Below are positions 16,277 to 24,561 of a stretch of 64,000 nucleotides of DNA, one piece after another; position 1 is the stretch's first letter, and each line of letters begins with the position of its first letter. The translations under genes and the position numbers were made by a program. Origin of the DNA: Candidatus Poribacteria bacterium (GTDB lineage Bacteria > Poribacteria > WGA-4E > GCA-2687025); contig JABGQA010000138.1 in assembly GCA_018644665.1 (NCBI GenBank), positions 62,001-126,000 of the forward strand, read 5' to 3'. The notes beneath the pieces are model-generated. The model worked only from the letters and a program-made list of their open reading frames with translations, was not told the origin of the DNA and ran no database searches.

Positions 16277-17530
16277 CTAGCGGTCGGTGAACTGAGGCAC
16301 TTCGTCGTAGTAACGCCACTCCTCGCGGACGATGCGCCACTTGGCGCCACTTCGATCCCAGAACGCCTTGCGGACCCAGAAGTCGTAGAGGGCGCTCGCT
16401 CCGTCACGTCGGCGATACGGTAGCTCCGCGACGACGTGCGGCCCCTCCGCGCGCGTAGCGGATCGCGCGACGCCCTCCCATCCTGCCGGATCGCTGGCAC
16501 GAATGGCTTCCATCAACTGGGAGTGCGTGATCCGTGTCCGCTGTTCCTCGCCGTTTCGAACTGAGATGCGCTCGCCCTTGGCGTCGGCCCCGTAGAAGGT
16601 CAGATGGCGCGTCATGTCGTTGCGCTCCCAGGCGGATTTCCACTCCGTGAGGGTCGGGCCGGCGCTTCGCACCTCCTCGGGCGAGATCGTCGGGGCAGGA
16701 GGACGGGCGTCGGAGCGGGCCTTCGCCAGTGCCTGGTCCCGCGCTTCCTCCCGGCCGGCAGCCTGCATACGTTCCGTGTACGCCGCCGCGAGTTCGCGGG
16801 CCCGCCGCGTCTCAGCGAGGGCTTCCGCCTCGCGGCGCTTGGTCTCGTCCATCGACGTGGCGCTCTCGTGCACCTGCTGGGCGAGGGCGGCGACCTGTCG
16901 CTCCGTATCCGACTGATGCGCCCTGGCCTGGTCTAGGATCGCCGTCATTTCCCGGATGCTCTTCCGCGAGGCGGCCAGATCCCGCTCGAGTTCCCTGGCG
17001 CGGTTCTCGGCTGCCGCCTTCTGGCCGACGATGTCCTCAGCGTTGGTCTGGAACCCGTCGAGTTGGTCACGGAGCAGCCTGAGGTCCGATTGGATGGCTT
17101 GCGCGGCGCGGCGCGTGCTCTCCACCTCGGCTCGGGCCGAGGCCAACTCGGCCGCGTCGTCGTCGTGTTTGCGCGCTTCCTCGCGGATGAGTCGCTGGTA
17201 TGCATCCGACTGCGCGTCAAGGGCGAGGGCGTTCTCCGCCTGCACGCGGGCCTCTTGCGCGGCGGCGTGCGCGGCGACTCCGTCCTCGTCGTCGAGAGCC
17301 CGCTTCGCCACGGCGAGCTTCGCCTCGGCCGCGGACAGCGCGGTCTTCGCGGCAAGTGAAAGGTCTTGGGTTCGGGCGCGCTCGACGCTCAGCTCCGCCA
17401 CGCGTATTGCGTCCTCGATCTCCGACGGGTACAGCGTGCCCAGACCGGCGCTACACCCGAGCATGCCGACGACCATGCCGACGACGGCAACGACAGACGG
17501 CCAACCCGAAACGTGGCGTAACCGGCTCAT
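16277..17530 (-). CDS. Lipoprotein with long coiled coil and NTF2-like C-terminus
   Basis: A 417-residue lipoprotein. The signal peptide ends in VVGMLGCSAG with the acylated cysteine at about residue 26. An Ala/Glu-rich helical region follows (DUF4398-like in style: SVERARTQDLSLAAKTALSA), then a coiled coil of ~150 residues. The last ~140 residues form an NTF2-like domain (LTEWKSAWERNDMTRHLTFY ending WRIVREEWRYYDEVP). ATG 17530 is preceded by GGGAGG about 9 nt upstream. It is the first gene of the pair with 15165-16265. The arrangement suggests a periplasm-spanning structural element holding a ligand-binding domain. Homologues of this layout are often labelled hypothetical. Confidence 0.8.
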   Translation of the reverse strand: MSRLRHVSGWPSVVAVVGMVVGMLGCSAGLGTLYPSEIEDAIRVAELSVERARTQDLSLAAKTALSAAEAKLAVAKRALDDEDGVAAHAAAQEARVQAENALALDAQSDAYQRLIREEARKHDDDAAELASARAEVESTRRAAQAIQSDLRLLRDQLDGFQTNAEDIVGQKAAAENRARELERDLAASRKSIREMTAILDQARAHQSDTERQVAALAQQVHESATSMDETKRREAEALAETRRARELAAAYTERMQAAGREEARDQALAKARSDARPPAPTISPEEVRSAGPTLTEWKSAWERNDMTRHLTFYGADAKGERISVRNGEEQRTRITHSQLMEAIRASDPAGWEGVARSATRAEGPHVVAELPYRRRDGASALYDFWVRKAFWDRSGAKWRIVREEWRYYDEVPQFTDR

Positions 17531-17882
17531 GACTCCGTACCTCCCGACCGACAACGCGGGTGATCACTGAGAAAGCTGGACCCGTTGGTCACACCTATAC
17601 CTTAACGCAGCAGCAGTTCAGACGGCGTGAAGAGCCGGATAAGAGTGTGTTAACCGCTTCGGGGCCGCCATCGCGGGCAGCGGCGGGCCCGGTCACGCGC
17701 CGGTCGATCGGCGTTCCCAGATGGCGCCGTCCAGGAAAGGGAGAATCGCCCGGAACGCCTTTGACACGGGGCTTTGCGTGTCCTACAATGCCGTTCATTG
17801 CGGCCGAGTTGGCGCGTTGTCTCGCCGCTCGGGAGCTTCCCTCCGACGTTCCGTTCGCGTGTGTATAGGGAGCCGGATTCCG
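17531..17882. other. Divergent intergenic region before the EF-G-like gene
   Basis: About 350 bp between the coiled-coil lipoprotein and the EF-G-like gene. Apart from the strong promoter at 17761-17789 and the resulting ~87-nt leader I see no structured element. A 102-codon plus-strand frame here has no ribosome site and no protein-like composition. Confidence 0.6.
17761..17789 (+). promoter_or_regulatory. Near-perfect sigma-70 promoter of the EF-G-like gene
   Basis: TTGACA, 17 bp, TACAAT: consensus -35, optimal spacer and a one-mismatch -10. Transcription would begin near 17796, leaving a leader of roughly 87 nt before ATG 17883. It is the best sigma-70 match I found in the window, consistent with high expression of a translation factor. 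Confidence 0.75.
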
Positions 17883-19952
17883 ATGAAACAGTATCCGACC
17901 GATGCCATCCGAAACATCGCCGCCGTAGCTCATGCCGACGTCGGCAAGACATCGCTCATCGAGGCGATGCTGTACCATGCCGGCGCCATTCATAAAATGG
18001 GCAGCGTAAACGAGGGCGATACGGTCTCCGACTATGACCCGGATGAGGTGGAACGGAAGACAACACTTGCGGTGACGCCCTGCGTCGCCGAGTGGAAGGA
18101 CCACAAGCTCAACCTGCTCGACACGCCCGGCTATGAGGACTTCTACGGCGAGGTAGAGAGCGCGCTGCGGGTTGTCGAGGGCGCTCTGGTCCTGATCGAC
18201 GGCGAGCGAGGCGTCGAGGGCGGGACCGAGAAGGTCTGGGCGCTCGTCAAGAAGTACGAGAAGCCATGCGCGATCGTGGTGAACCGGATGGACGGCGAAC
18301 AGGCGGAGTCGCAGAAGGCCCTTGCCACGGTCGAGGAGATACTCGAGACGACTGCGCTGCCGTTGAACCTCCCTATCGGTAGTGGCCAGGCGCTGGAGGG
18401 CGTCGTCGACTTGCTCACCATGCGCGCGCTCACCTACGGCGCGGACGGCAAGACTGTCACTGAGGGTGACATCCCCGATGACCTGGCGGGACTCGCCGAG
18501 GAGGCGCGGGAAGCGCTCGTCGAGGCGGCTGCGGAGAGCGACGAGGAACTCCTCGACAAGTATTTCGAAGATGGGGAACTCTCGGACGACGAAGTCGCCC
18601 GCGGCCTGAAGGCGGGGATTCGCGAAGGACTCATCGTCCCGGCGTTGCACACGGCCGCCGAAAAGGGCATAGGCGTGAGCGCCGTGCTCGACTTCATCAC
18701 GAGTTGCTTCCCATCCCCGGCCGACGTGCCCGTCACAGCGGCGGTGAACGGCGAAGAGACGGAGATCGAAGCCGACGCCGATGGCCCCCTCGCGGCATTC
18801 GTGTACAAGACGATCTTCGACCCGTACGCTGGGCGGCTGTCGCTCTTCCGCGTTTACTCAGGCTCCCTCGGCGTCGAGCACGTGCAGAACACGACGCGCG
18901 CGGCGTCGGAGCGTGTAGGCAAGGTGGTGCACCGTCAGGGCGGGCAGGATGTCGACGCGTCAGTCATCGTCGCTGGCGACTTCGGGGCCGTGGCGAAGCT
19001 TGCGGACACCGCTACGGGGGACACTCTGGCCCGTGCGGACGCTCCGATCCACCTGCCGCCCGTCGAGTTCCCGCGACCCGCGTATTCCCGCGCGGTCTTC
19101 CCCGAGAAGGACGGCGACGACGACCGGCTCAGCACCGCGCTGTCTCGCCTGGCTGAGGAAGACCCGACGCTGCACGTCACGCGGAACAACGAGACGGATC
19201 AGACGCTGCTCGAAGGTCTGGGAGACCAGCACCTGACGATGGCCCTGGCCAAGGCGAAACGGAAGTTCAACGCGAGCGCGCGACTGGACCTGCCCAAGAT
19301 CGCGTACCGCGAGACGATCACCAAGACGGTCAAGGAAGTCGACTACACCCACAGGAAGCAGACGGGTGGCGCCGGACAGTACGCCAAGGTCGTCATCACA
19401 ATGGAGCCGACCGCCCGGGGCGACGGATACGAGTTCGTCGACAAGATCTTCGGCGGCGCCATCGACCAGCAGTTCCGGCCGAGCGTCGACAAGGGCGTGA
19501 AGCAGGCCATGGCGGACGGCGTCATCGCTGGATACCCAATGGTCGACTTCCGGGTGACGCTCGTGGACGGCAAGACGCATCCGGTGGACTCGAAGGACAT
19601 CGCGTTCCAGACCGCGGGGCGTGGAGCGTTCCGAGAGGCGGCGGCGAAAGCCGGAGCCGTGCTGCTTGAGCCGATCATGACCGTGAGCATCCTTGTTCCC
19701 GAGGAGATGATGGGCGACGTCATCGGCGACATGAACTCGCGTCGTGGGCGCGTCATGGGGATGGAACAGGTCGGTCGCCGCCAGGTGATCCAGGCCACCG
19801 TGCCGTTGGCGGAGATGTCGCGCTACCAGACGGACCTCAAGTCGATGACGAGCGCGCGAGGCTCCTACACGATGGAACTCTCGCACTACGAGGCGGTTCC
19901 TGGCGACGTGCAGGAGAAGATCGTCGCGATGAACGAGGACGTGGAAGAATAG
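17883..19952 (+). CDS. Elongation factor G-like GTPase (EF-G2 type)
   Basis: A 689-residue protein with all EF-G domains in order: G domain (1-270), domain II, and domains III-V ending before VQEKIVAMN. It belongs to the EF-G-like group rather than canonical FusA. The P-loop reads AHADVGKTS instead of AHIDAGKTT, and the switch II motif is DTPGYEDF, where canonical EF-G has DTPGH and uses the histidine for GTP hydrolysis. The specificity motif is NRMD. The start is fixed by AGGGAG upstream and by homology. The Tyr-for-His change is known in FusA2-type paralogues, whose role in translation is unclear. Transcribed alone from a strong promoter and closed by a hairpin. Confidence 0.92.
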   Translation: MKQYPTDAIRNIAAVAHADVGKTSLIEAMLYHAGAIHKMGSVNEGDTVSDYDPDEVERKTTLAVTPCVAEWKDHKLNLLDTPGYEDFYGEVESALRVVEGALVLIDGERGVEGGTEKVWALVKKYEKPCAIVVNRMDGEQAESQKALATVEEILETTALPLNLPIGSGQALEGVVDLLTMRALTYGADGKTVTEGDIPDDLAGLAEEAREALVEAAAESDEELLDKYFEDGELSDDEVARGLKAGIREGLIVPALHTAAEKGIGVSAVLDFITSCFPSPADVPVTAAVNGEETEIEADADGPLAAFVYKTIFDPYAGRLSLFRVYSGSLGVEHVQNTTRAASERVGKVVHRQGGQDVDASVIVAGDFGAVAKLADTATGDTLARADAPIHLPPVEFPRPAYSRAVFPEKDGDDDRLSTALSRLAEEDPTLHVTRNNETDQTLLEGLGDQHLTMALAKAKRKFNASARLDLPKIAYRETITKTVKEVDYTHRKQTGGAGQYAKVVITMEPTARGDGYEFVDKIFGGAIDQQFRPSVDKGVKQAMADGVIAGYPMVDFRVTLVDGKTHPVDSKDIAFQTAGRGAFREAAAKAGAVLLEPIMTVSILVPEEMMGDVIGDMNSRRGRVMGMEQVGRRQVIQATVPLAEMSRYQTDLKSMTSARGSYTMELSHYEAVPGDVQEKIVAMNEDVEE

Positions 19953-19978
19953 CCGCCGACGCACAGCACCGTTCGTGG

Positions 19979-20009
19979 GATGAGGGGCGCTCGACGGGCG
20001 CCCCTCATC
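19979..20009 (+). terminator. Terminator-like hairpin after the EF-G-like gene
   Basis: A perfect 12-bp stem (GATGAGGGGCGC / GCGCCCCTCATC) with a 7-nt loop starts 26 nt after the stop codon. There is no U-tract. It separates the EF-G-like gene from panC, whose ribosome site lies just after it. Confidence 0.65.
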
Positions 20010-20031
20010 GCTCTAGGGGAGCAGGCGATTC

Positions 20032-20877
20032 GTGGATGTCCTCGTGACACTGGACGCCATGGACCGATGGACGAGCAGCGGCGGCGGGTCGGTCGGCCTC
20101 GTGCCGACGATGGGGTTCCTGCACGATGGTCATCTGTCGCTTGTGCGGCGTGCGCGCGGGGAAAACGACCGCGTACTGGTCAGCATCTTCGTGAACCCCA
20201 CGCAGTTCGGACCCAGCGAAGACTTCGAGGACTACCCACGAGACACCGACCGCGACTGCGCTCTGCTGCTGGCGGAAGGCGCGGACGCCGTGTTCATCCC
20301 CTCAGTCGAGGACATCTACCCCGCGGGCTTCGCGACCTCCGTCACCGTGAGCGGGCCGCTAACGGAGCGATTGTGTGGGGCGTCACGGCCTACGCACTTC
20401 GCGGGCGTGACGACGGTCGTGGCGCGGCTGTTCGGCGTCACGCGGCCTGACCGCGCGTATTTCGGGCAGAAGGACGCGCAGCAGTTGGCCGTGATCCGTC
20501 GGATGACCGCCGACTTGGCGCTGCCCGTCGAGGTCGTCGGATGCCCGATAGTTCGCGAACCGGACGGCCTCGCCATGAGCAGCCGCAACGTCTACCTGTC
20601 GAACGACGAGCGAGCGCAGGCGCTCACGCTCCGCGAGTCCCTCCTCCTCGCCCAACGACGTGTGACGGCAGGCATCCGCGACGCCTCGGCGCTCCGCGAC
20701 GAGATCGTCGGCCTCGTCGCGCGTCAGGCACTGCTGCGCCTGGACTACGTCGAATTCGTCCACGGCGAAACACTCGATCCTGTGGACACGTTGTCCGGGC
20801 AGGTGCTGCTAGCGCTGGCCGCGTTCGTCGGCAGGACGCGCCTCATCGACAACGCGACGCTTCAAGTGGACGAGTAG
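20032..20877 (+). CDS. panC: Pantoate--beta-alanine ligase
   Basis: A 281-residue pantothenate synthetase, which joins pantoate and beta-alanine using ATP in the vitamin B5/CoA pathway. Family motifs are all present: PTMGFLHDGHLSLV with the HxGH nucleotide site, FVNPTQFGP, YFGQKDAQQL, and SSRNVYLS with the KMSKS-like function. Length is typical. The start is GTG 20032, with GGGGAG about 10 nt upstream; no better start exists. The YdjM-like gene starts 2 bp after its stop. No panB or panD is visible here. Confidence 0.96.
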   Translation: MDVLVTLDAMDRWTSSGGGSVGLVPTMGFLHDGHLSLVRRARGENDRVLVSIFVNPTQFGPSEDFEDYPRDTDRDCALLLAEGADAVFIPSVEDIYPAGFATSVTVSGPLTERLCGASRPTHFAGVTTVVARLFGVTRPDRAYFGQKDAQQLAVIRRMTADLALPVEVVGCPIVREPDGLAMSSRNVYLSNDERAQALTLRESLLLAQRRVTAGIRDASALRDEIVGLVARQALLRLDYVEFVHGETLDPVDTLSGQVLLALAAFVGRTRLIDNATLQVDE

Positions 20878-20879
20878 CC

Positions 20880-21416
20880 ATGGCCGGATTCGCCGAGCAT
20901 GCCCGCGCGGGAGTGCGGTCGTACGGCGTGTTCGTGCTGGCCGCGGTGGCCCTGTGGCTCGCCCGCGACCCCTTGACCGTCGATGTATCGACCTACACGT
21001 TGCCTATCTCGGACGAAATCTGGAGCACGGCGCTCTCGGGCGCCCTGTGCTTCGCGCTCGCGTTCGTGGGCGCGACGTTCCCCGACACGGACATCAAGAG
21101 CCGACCGCAGATGATGTTCTATCGGGCGCTGTTCGTAGTGGATGCCGCGCTGATCGCCCTCTACTACTCGCGTGGCGCGGTCATCTACCTGCAGGCGGCC
21201 GCGCTCCTCGGCTTGGCGGCGATGGCCCCGCTGCTTGGGAAGCACCGCGGATGGACGCACTCTCGCCTCGCGATGCTCGCCGTGCCGTCGCCTCTCCTGC
21301 TGCTGCCGATACTCACCGACAATGCACTCGTTTGGGTCGGTCTGCCGTACTATCTCGCAGCGGTCATCGGCTATGCGAGCCACCTCTACAAGGACGGCAT
21401 GCTCTTCCGCCGGTAG
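20880..21416 (+). CDS. YdjM/DUF457-like membrane-bound metal-dependent hydrolase
   Basis: A 178-residue polytopic membrane protein with about five hydrophobic helices. It carries the YdjM-type signatures: FPDTDIKSR after a helix, HRGWTHS mid-protein, and GYASHLYKDG near the end, giving the Asp/His set expected of the LexA-binding/inner-membrane hydrolase family. ATG 20880 lies 2 bp after the panC stop, so it is probably translated from the same message. Family members are thought to be membrane-bound metal hydrolases, but no reaction is established. A new promoter follows at 21430, so the next cluster is probably separate. Confidence 0.8.
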   Translation: MAGFAEHARAGVRSYGVFVLAAVALWLARDPLTVDVSTYTLPISDEIWSTALSGALCFALAFVGATFPDTDIKSRPQMMFYRALFVVDAALIALYYSRGAVIYLQAAALLGLAAMAPLLGKHRGWTHSRLAMLAVPSPLLLLPILTDNALVWVGLPYYLAAVIGYASHLYKDGMLFRR

Positions 21417-21429
21417 CGCTTCCGCCCAG

Positions 21430-21457
21430 TTGTAATCGCGTATCCGTGTGATATGCT
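21430..21457 (+). promoter_or_regulatory. Candidate extended -10 promoter of the four-gene membrane cluster
   Basis: TTGTAA, 16 bp, TATGCT with a TGA just before the -10 (extended TGnTATGCT). It lies about 50 bp upstream of the first gene of the cluster. Motif-based. Confidence 0.5.
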
Positions 21458-21504
21458 CCCTCCACTCTGGAGCGCCTTCGGCAGTGAGTCGGGAGCACCG
21501 CGTC

Positions 21505-22746
21505 GTGAGCCTTGAGGCGCCACATCCGTCGAGACGCGCACGCAACAGCGCCCCCACGCGGCGGCATGCCTACGCGCCTATGGTGGCGTTGATGGCCCTG
21601 ATAGTCGCCGTCGCGTACGGGCAGAAGGCTCCCACGGACGTGCGGGCCTCGGACGTTCCCAACGACGACGCAGGCAAGGGTCTCGACATCGAATGGGCGT
21701 ACGAGGCGCTGCCGGGCGAGCCGTCGGCCAAGGGGTTCCATGTCCTCCGCGCATCCGTGGATGAGGGCCAGTTCGTCGTCATCACCTCGGAGCCGCTGCT
21801 CGCTGGCGAGACCACCTACCGAGACACGACTGCCGCCCCCCGCCCGCGCAAGGGGACCGCGCTCCGCGAGAAGGCCACGACGTATCTGTATCAGGTCCGC
21901 GCGGTCTACGATGGGGACGGCGGCCCCACGGTCGACTCCGAGGCGAGCAACGCGGCGACGGCGCGCGGCAACCTGTACCACGTCCGCAAGACATGGATGC
22001 TCCTCTCCGTCGTCGCGTTCGCTGGCGTGATCGTGCATCTCACGCGGAGGGCGCGCGCGGGGCACGTGCCGAAGATCCGGCGGATCGCGGGTCTAGAGGC
22101 CGTCGACGAGGCGATCGGACGCGCGACGGAGATGGGACGGCCGATCCTCTATGTCGCGGGCATAGGCAGCGTGAGCCAGGTCGCCACGATTGCCTCCATC
22201 AACATTTACAGCCACGTCGCAAAGCGGTCCGGCCAGTACGGCACGCGTCTCACCACTCCCTGCCACGACCCGATACTGATGCAGGTCATGCGCAGCGTGT
22301 CCGAACAGGCTTACCTCGACATCGGCCGCCCTGACGCGTACGACGCCGACGACGTGTTCTTCGTGACCCAGAGCCAGTTCGCGTTTGCCGCCGCCGTCGA
22401 TGGCATCATGGTGCGCGAGAAGCCGGCCGCTATCTTCCTCCAGGGGGTGTTCTACGCGGAGTCGCTCATCCTCGCCGAGACGGGGAACAGCGTAGGCGCG
22501 ATACAGATCGCGGGTACCGACAAGGACGCACAGTTGCCCTTCTTCATCGCCGCGTGCGACTACACGCTCATCGGTGAGGAGTTGTTCGCCGCGAGCGCGT
22601 ATCTCTCCGGCGAAGGGCAACTGCTGAGCACGATCCGCGCCCAGGACATCGGCAAGGCCGCGCTTATGGCCTGCCTCGTCGTCGGCGCGATCTTGCAGAT
22701 GGCGGGAATCGACTGGATCGCTCGTTTCTTCGAGGCGGTCCAGTGA
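21505..22746 (+). CDS. DUF6754-type membrane protein with FN3 domain (cluster gene 1)
   Basis: A 413-residue protein. A basic N-terminus and a hydrophobic segment (MVALMALIVAVAYG) precede a fibronectin-III-like domain (about 55-150; LDIEWAYEALPGE to YLYQVRAVYDGDG). A second helix follows (MLLSVVAFAGVIVHLTRRA), then a soluble alpha/beta domain (RPILYVAGIGSVSQVATIAS) and a last hydrophobic helix near 385-410. I recall this last region as DUF6754, a family without known function. GTG 21505 is chosen for GGGAG 9 nt upstream. It heads four genes packed with gaps of 16, -1 and -4 bp, which implies one complex. The soluble domain probably lies in the cytoplasm with FN3 outside. Confidence 0.8.
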   Translation: MSLEAPHPSRRARNSAPTRRHAYAPMVALMALIVAVAYGQKAPTDVRASDVPNDDAGKGLDIEWAYEALPGEPSAKGFHVLRASVDEGQFVVITSEPLLAGETTYRDTTAAPRPRKGTALREKATTYLYQVRAVYDGDGGPTVDSEASNAATARGNLYHVRKTWMLLSVVAFAGVIVHLTRRARAGHVPKIRRIAGLEAVDEAIGRATEMGRPILYVAGIGSVSQVATIASINIYSHVAKRSGQYGTRLTTPCHDPILMQVMRSVSEQAYLDIGRPDAYDADDVFFVTQSQFAFAAAVDGIMVREKPAAIFLQGVFYAESLILAETGNSVGAIQIAGTDKDAQLPFFIAACDYTLIGEELFAASAYLSGEGQLLSTIRAQDIGKAALMACLVVGAILQMAGIDWIARFFEAVQ

Positions 22747-22762
22747 GCACCGAGGCTTCCCA

Positions 22763-23707
22763 ATGAGGACACAACTGCCGCTGGCACTGTGCTTTGTCAT
22801 GGGCGTCCTCATGCTCGGGCAGTACTTCGTCCCGCACGCGGCGTCGCAGGACCTGTTCCGAAGGACACAGGACTGGCTGCTGGCGATCGGCGTGTTCGCG
22901 CTCGTCCTGGGGTTGGGCAGCCTCGTCCACCTGCATTGGGAGCGCATCCGCCGCCGATCGGCCGACTGGCGGTACAGCGTGGTCGTGCTGACCGGGCTCG
23001 TCGTGATGGCCGGCGTAGGCCTGGTGCAAGGGAACCTCCAGCCCGCGCGCAAGCTAACGCGGACCGCCCCTCTGGTGCAGGAGGACGGCACATACACGCT
23101 CAAAGACACCACGATCACGCTCCGCGCGCAGGCGCTCGCCGGGCGCACGCTACTCCGTGGCGATCGTGTGCGCATACCCCTCGCCGACGGCTCGCGAGTG
23201 GAGGGGAAGATCGCGGACGACGTAACCGATGCTGACGATGGCGACGACGGCGACGGACGGCTCACAGCGCAGGTCACTCGCTGGAAAGGGGGCGTGCCCC
23301 CGGAGTCCGGCGCGGGCTTCACCGTCGTGCGACCGGGCGCCGACCTGTTCTTCTGGCTGTTCGATTACGTGCAGAGACCCCTCGACGCAACGATGTTCTC
23401 GCTGCTCGCGTTCTTCATCGCCTCCGCGGCGTTCCGCGCGTTCCGGGCTCGCAACCTCGAGGCCACACTGATGCTTGTGGCGGCGTGCGCGGTCATTCTG
23501 GGTTTGACGCCGCCGTTCGTCCAGATGTGGAACGCCGTCGTCCCCTCCATGCCCGGGTTCCCGTCGGCGCTGAAGGACTGGATTCTCGAAGTCCCCAACA
23601 TGGCCTCGCGGCGGGGGATCTTCCTTGGCATCGGGTTGGGCGCAATAGCCCAGTCGTTCCGCATCATCCTCGGACTCGAGCGGACGTATCTCGGGGGTAC
23701 CGACTGA
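22763..23707 (+). CDS. Polytopic membrane protein of the DUF6754 cluster (gene 2)
   Basis: A 314-residue membrane protein, not recognised. Helices are apparent at about 5-22, 38-56, 70-88, 190-207 (DLFFWLFDY onwards), 212-230, 236-256 and 285-305. Between helices 3 and 4 lies a soluble loop of ~100 residues with beta character (TYTLKDTTITLRAQALAGR) and an acidic run DADDGDDGDGR. The ATG follows the previous stop by 16 bp, and its TGA shares one base with the next ATG. Its conserved placement between genes 1 and 3 is the best clue: a structural subunit of the same assembly. Confidence 0.75.
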   Translation: MRTQLPLALCFVMGVLMLGQYFVPHAASQDLFRRTQDWLLAIGVFALVLGLGSLVHLHWERIRRRSADWRYSVVVLTGLVVMAGVGLVQGNLQPARKLTRTAPLVQEDGTYTLKDTTITLRAQALAGRTLLRGDRVRIPLADGSRVEGKIADDVTDADDGDDGDGRLTAQVTRWKGGVPPESGAGFTVVRPGADLFFWLFDYVQRPLDATMFSLLAFFIASAAFRAFRARNLEATLMLVAACAVILGLTPPFVQMWNAVVPSMPGFPSALKDWILEVPNMASRRGIFLGIGLGAIAQSFRIILGLERTYLGGTD

Positions 23708-24561
23708 TGTGGCGATTCCTCGAGTCCGTCGATCGACGGTGGGTGTTCCTCCTGGTGGCCGTGGCGGTGATCGTGCCGACGCTGCTCCCTTTCAAGGTCC
23801 CGATGCCCATCTCGAACTCAACGCAGCTTGCATACGACGCCATTGAGGATCTGCGAGAGGGCGACCTCGTAGTCGTCTCTCTCGGCTACGGGCCGTCGTC
23901 GCAGGCGGAATTGCAGCCGCAGGCGAAGGCTCTCCTTCGACACTGCTTCCGCCGGGGCCTACGCGTGTTCCTGATGTCCCTGTGGCCGGACGCGCCGCCG
24001 CTGGGTGATGAAGCGTTACAGGAGGTGGTGGAGAGCGATGAATTCCTCGATTCGACGACCGGACAGAGCCGCCTTCGTGCAGGCGTAGACTACGTCGATG
24101 TTGGTTACCGCCCCGGGCTCGACGCCGTGATCTTGCGCATGGCGACCGACATGGCGGGCTTCTTCGAGACGGACGCGCGCGGCGAACCCCTCGGCTCGCT
24201 CCCCATCATGGAAGGGGTGCGGGGGTTCGATCAGGTGGCTCTCGTGGTGGACCTCGCCGCGGGCGATAGCGCCGACTACTGGATTATCTACGGCAACGGC
24301 CGGTATGGGGTCGATGTCGCGGTGGGCGTCACGGGGGTCATCGTATCGCAGATGTACCCCTTCCTCGACTCCGGCCAGCTTCGCGGGCTCATCGGAGGCG
24401 GCGTCGGGGCCGCAGAATACGAGGCGTTGGTCAACGCGCCCGGTTCCGGGATGAAGCGCGTCAGCACGCTGTCGATCGTGCACACCCTCGTGATCGCTCT
24501 CGTGGTTCTCGGCAACGTGATCTACTTACGACAGCGCCGAGCCGAGGGCGAAGCAACATGA
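23707..24561 (+). CDS. Bitopic membrane protein of the DUF6754 cluster (gene 3)
   Basis: A 284-residue protein starting at ATG 23707, which overlaps the preceding TGA by one base. There is one helix at each end (FLLVAVAVIVPTLLPF and IVHTLVIALVVLGNVIYL). The middle is a soluble Rossmann-like or flavodoxin-like alpha/beta domain (LREGDLVVVSLGYGPSSQAE, then GLRVFLMSLWPD). I see no catalytic motif. With both ends in the membrane the domain probably faces the periplasm. An open frame extends 74 codons upstream inside gene 2 but has no support. Function unknown. Confidence 0.75.
   Translation: MWRFLESVDRRWVFLLVAVAVIVPTLLPFKVPMPISNSTQLAYDAIEDLREGDLVVVSLGYGPSSQAELQPQAKALLRHCFRRGLRVFLMSLWPDAPPLGDEALQEVVESDEFLDSTTGQSRLRAGVDYVDVGYRPGLDAVILRMATDMAGFFETDARGEPLGSLPIMEGVRGFDQVALVVDLAAGDSADYWIIYGNGRYGVDVAVGVTGVIVSQMYPFLDSGQLRGLIGGGVGAAEYEALVNAPGSGMKRVSTLSIVHTLVIALVVLGNVIYLRQRRAEGEAT

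Noticed and set aside
17560-17868. 102-codon plus-strand frame before the EF-G-like gene
   Set aside because: No ribosome site, biased basic/proline composition, and it lies over the strong promoter.
22784-22800. TGGCAC followed by TTTG resembling a second sigma-54 site
   Set aside because: It lies within the coding start of membrane gene 2 and mismatches the -12 element.
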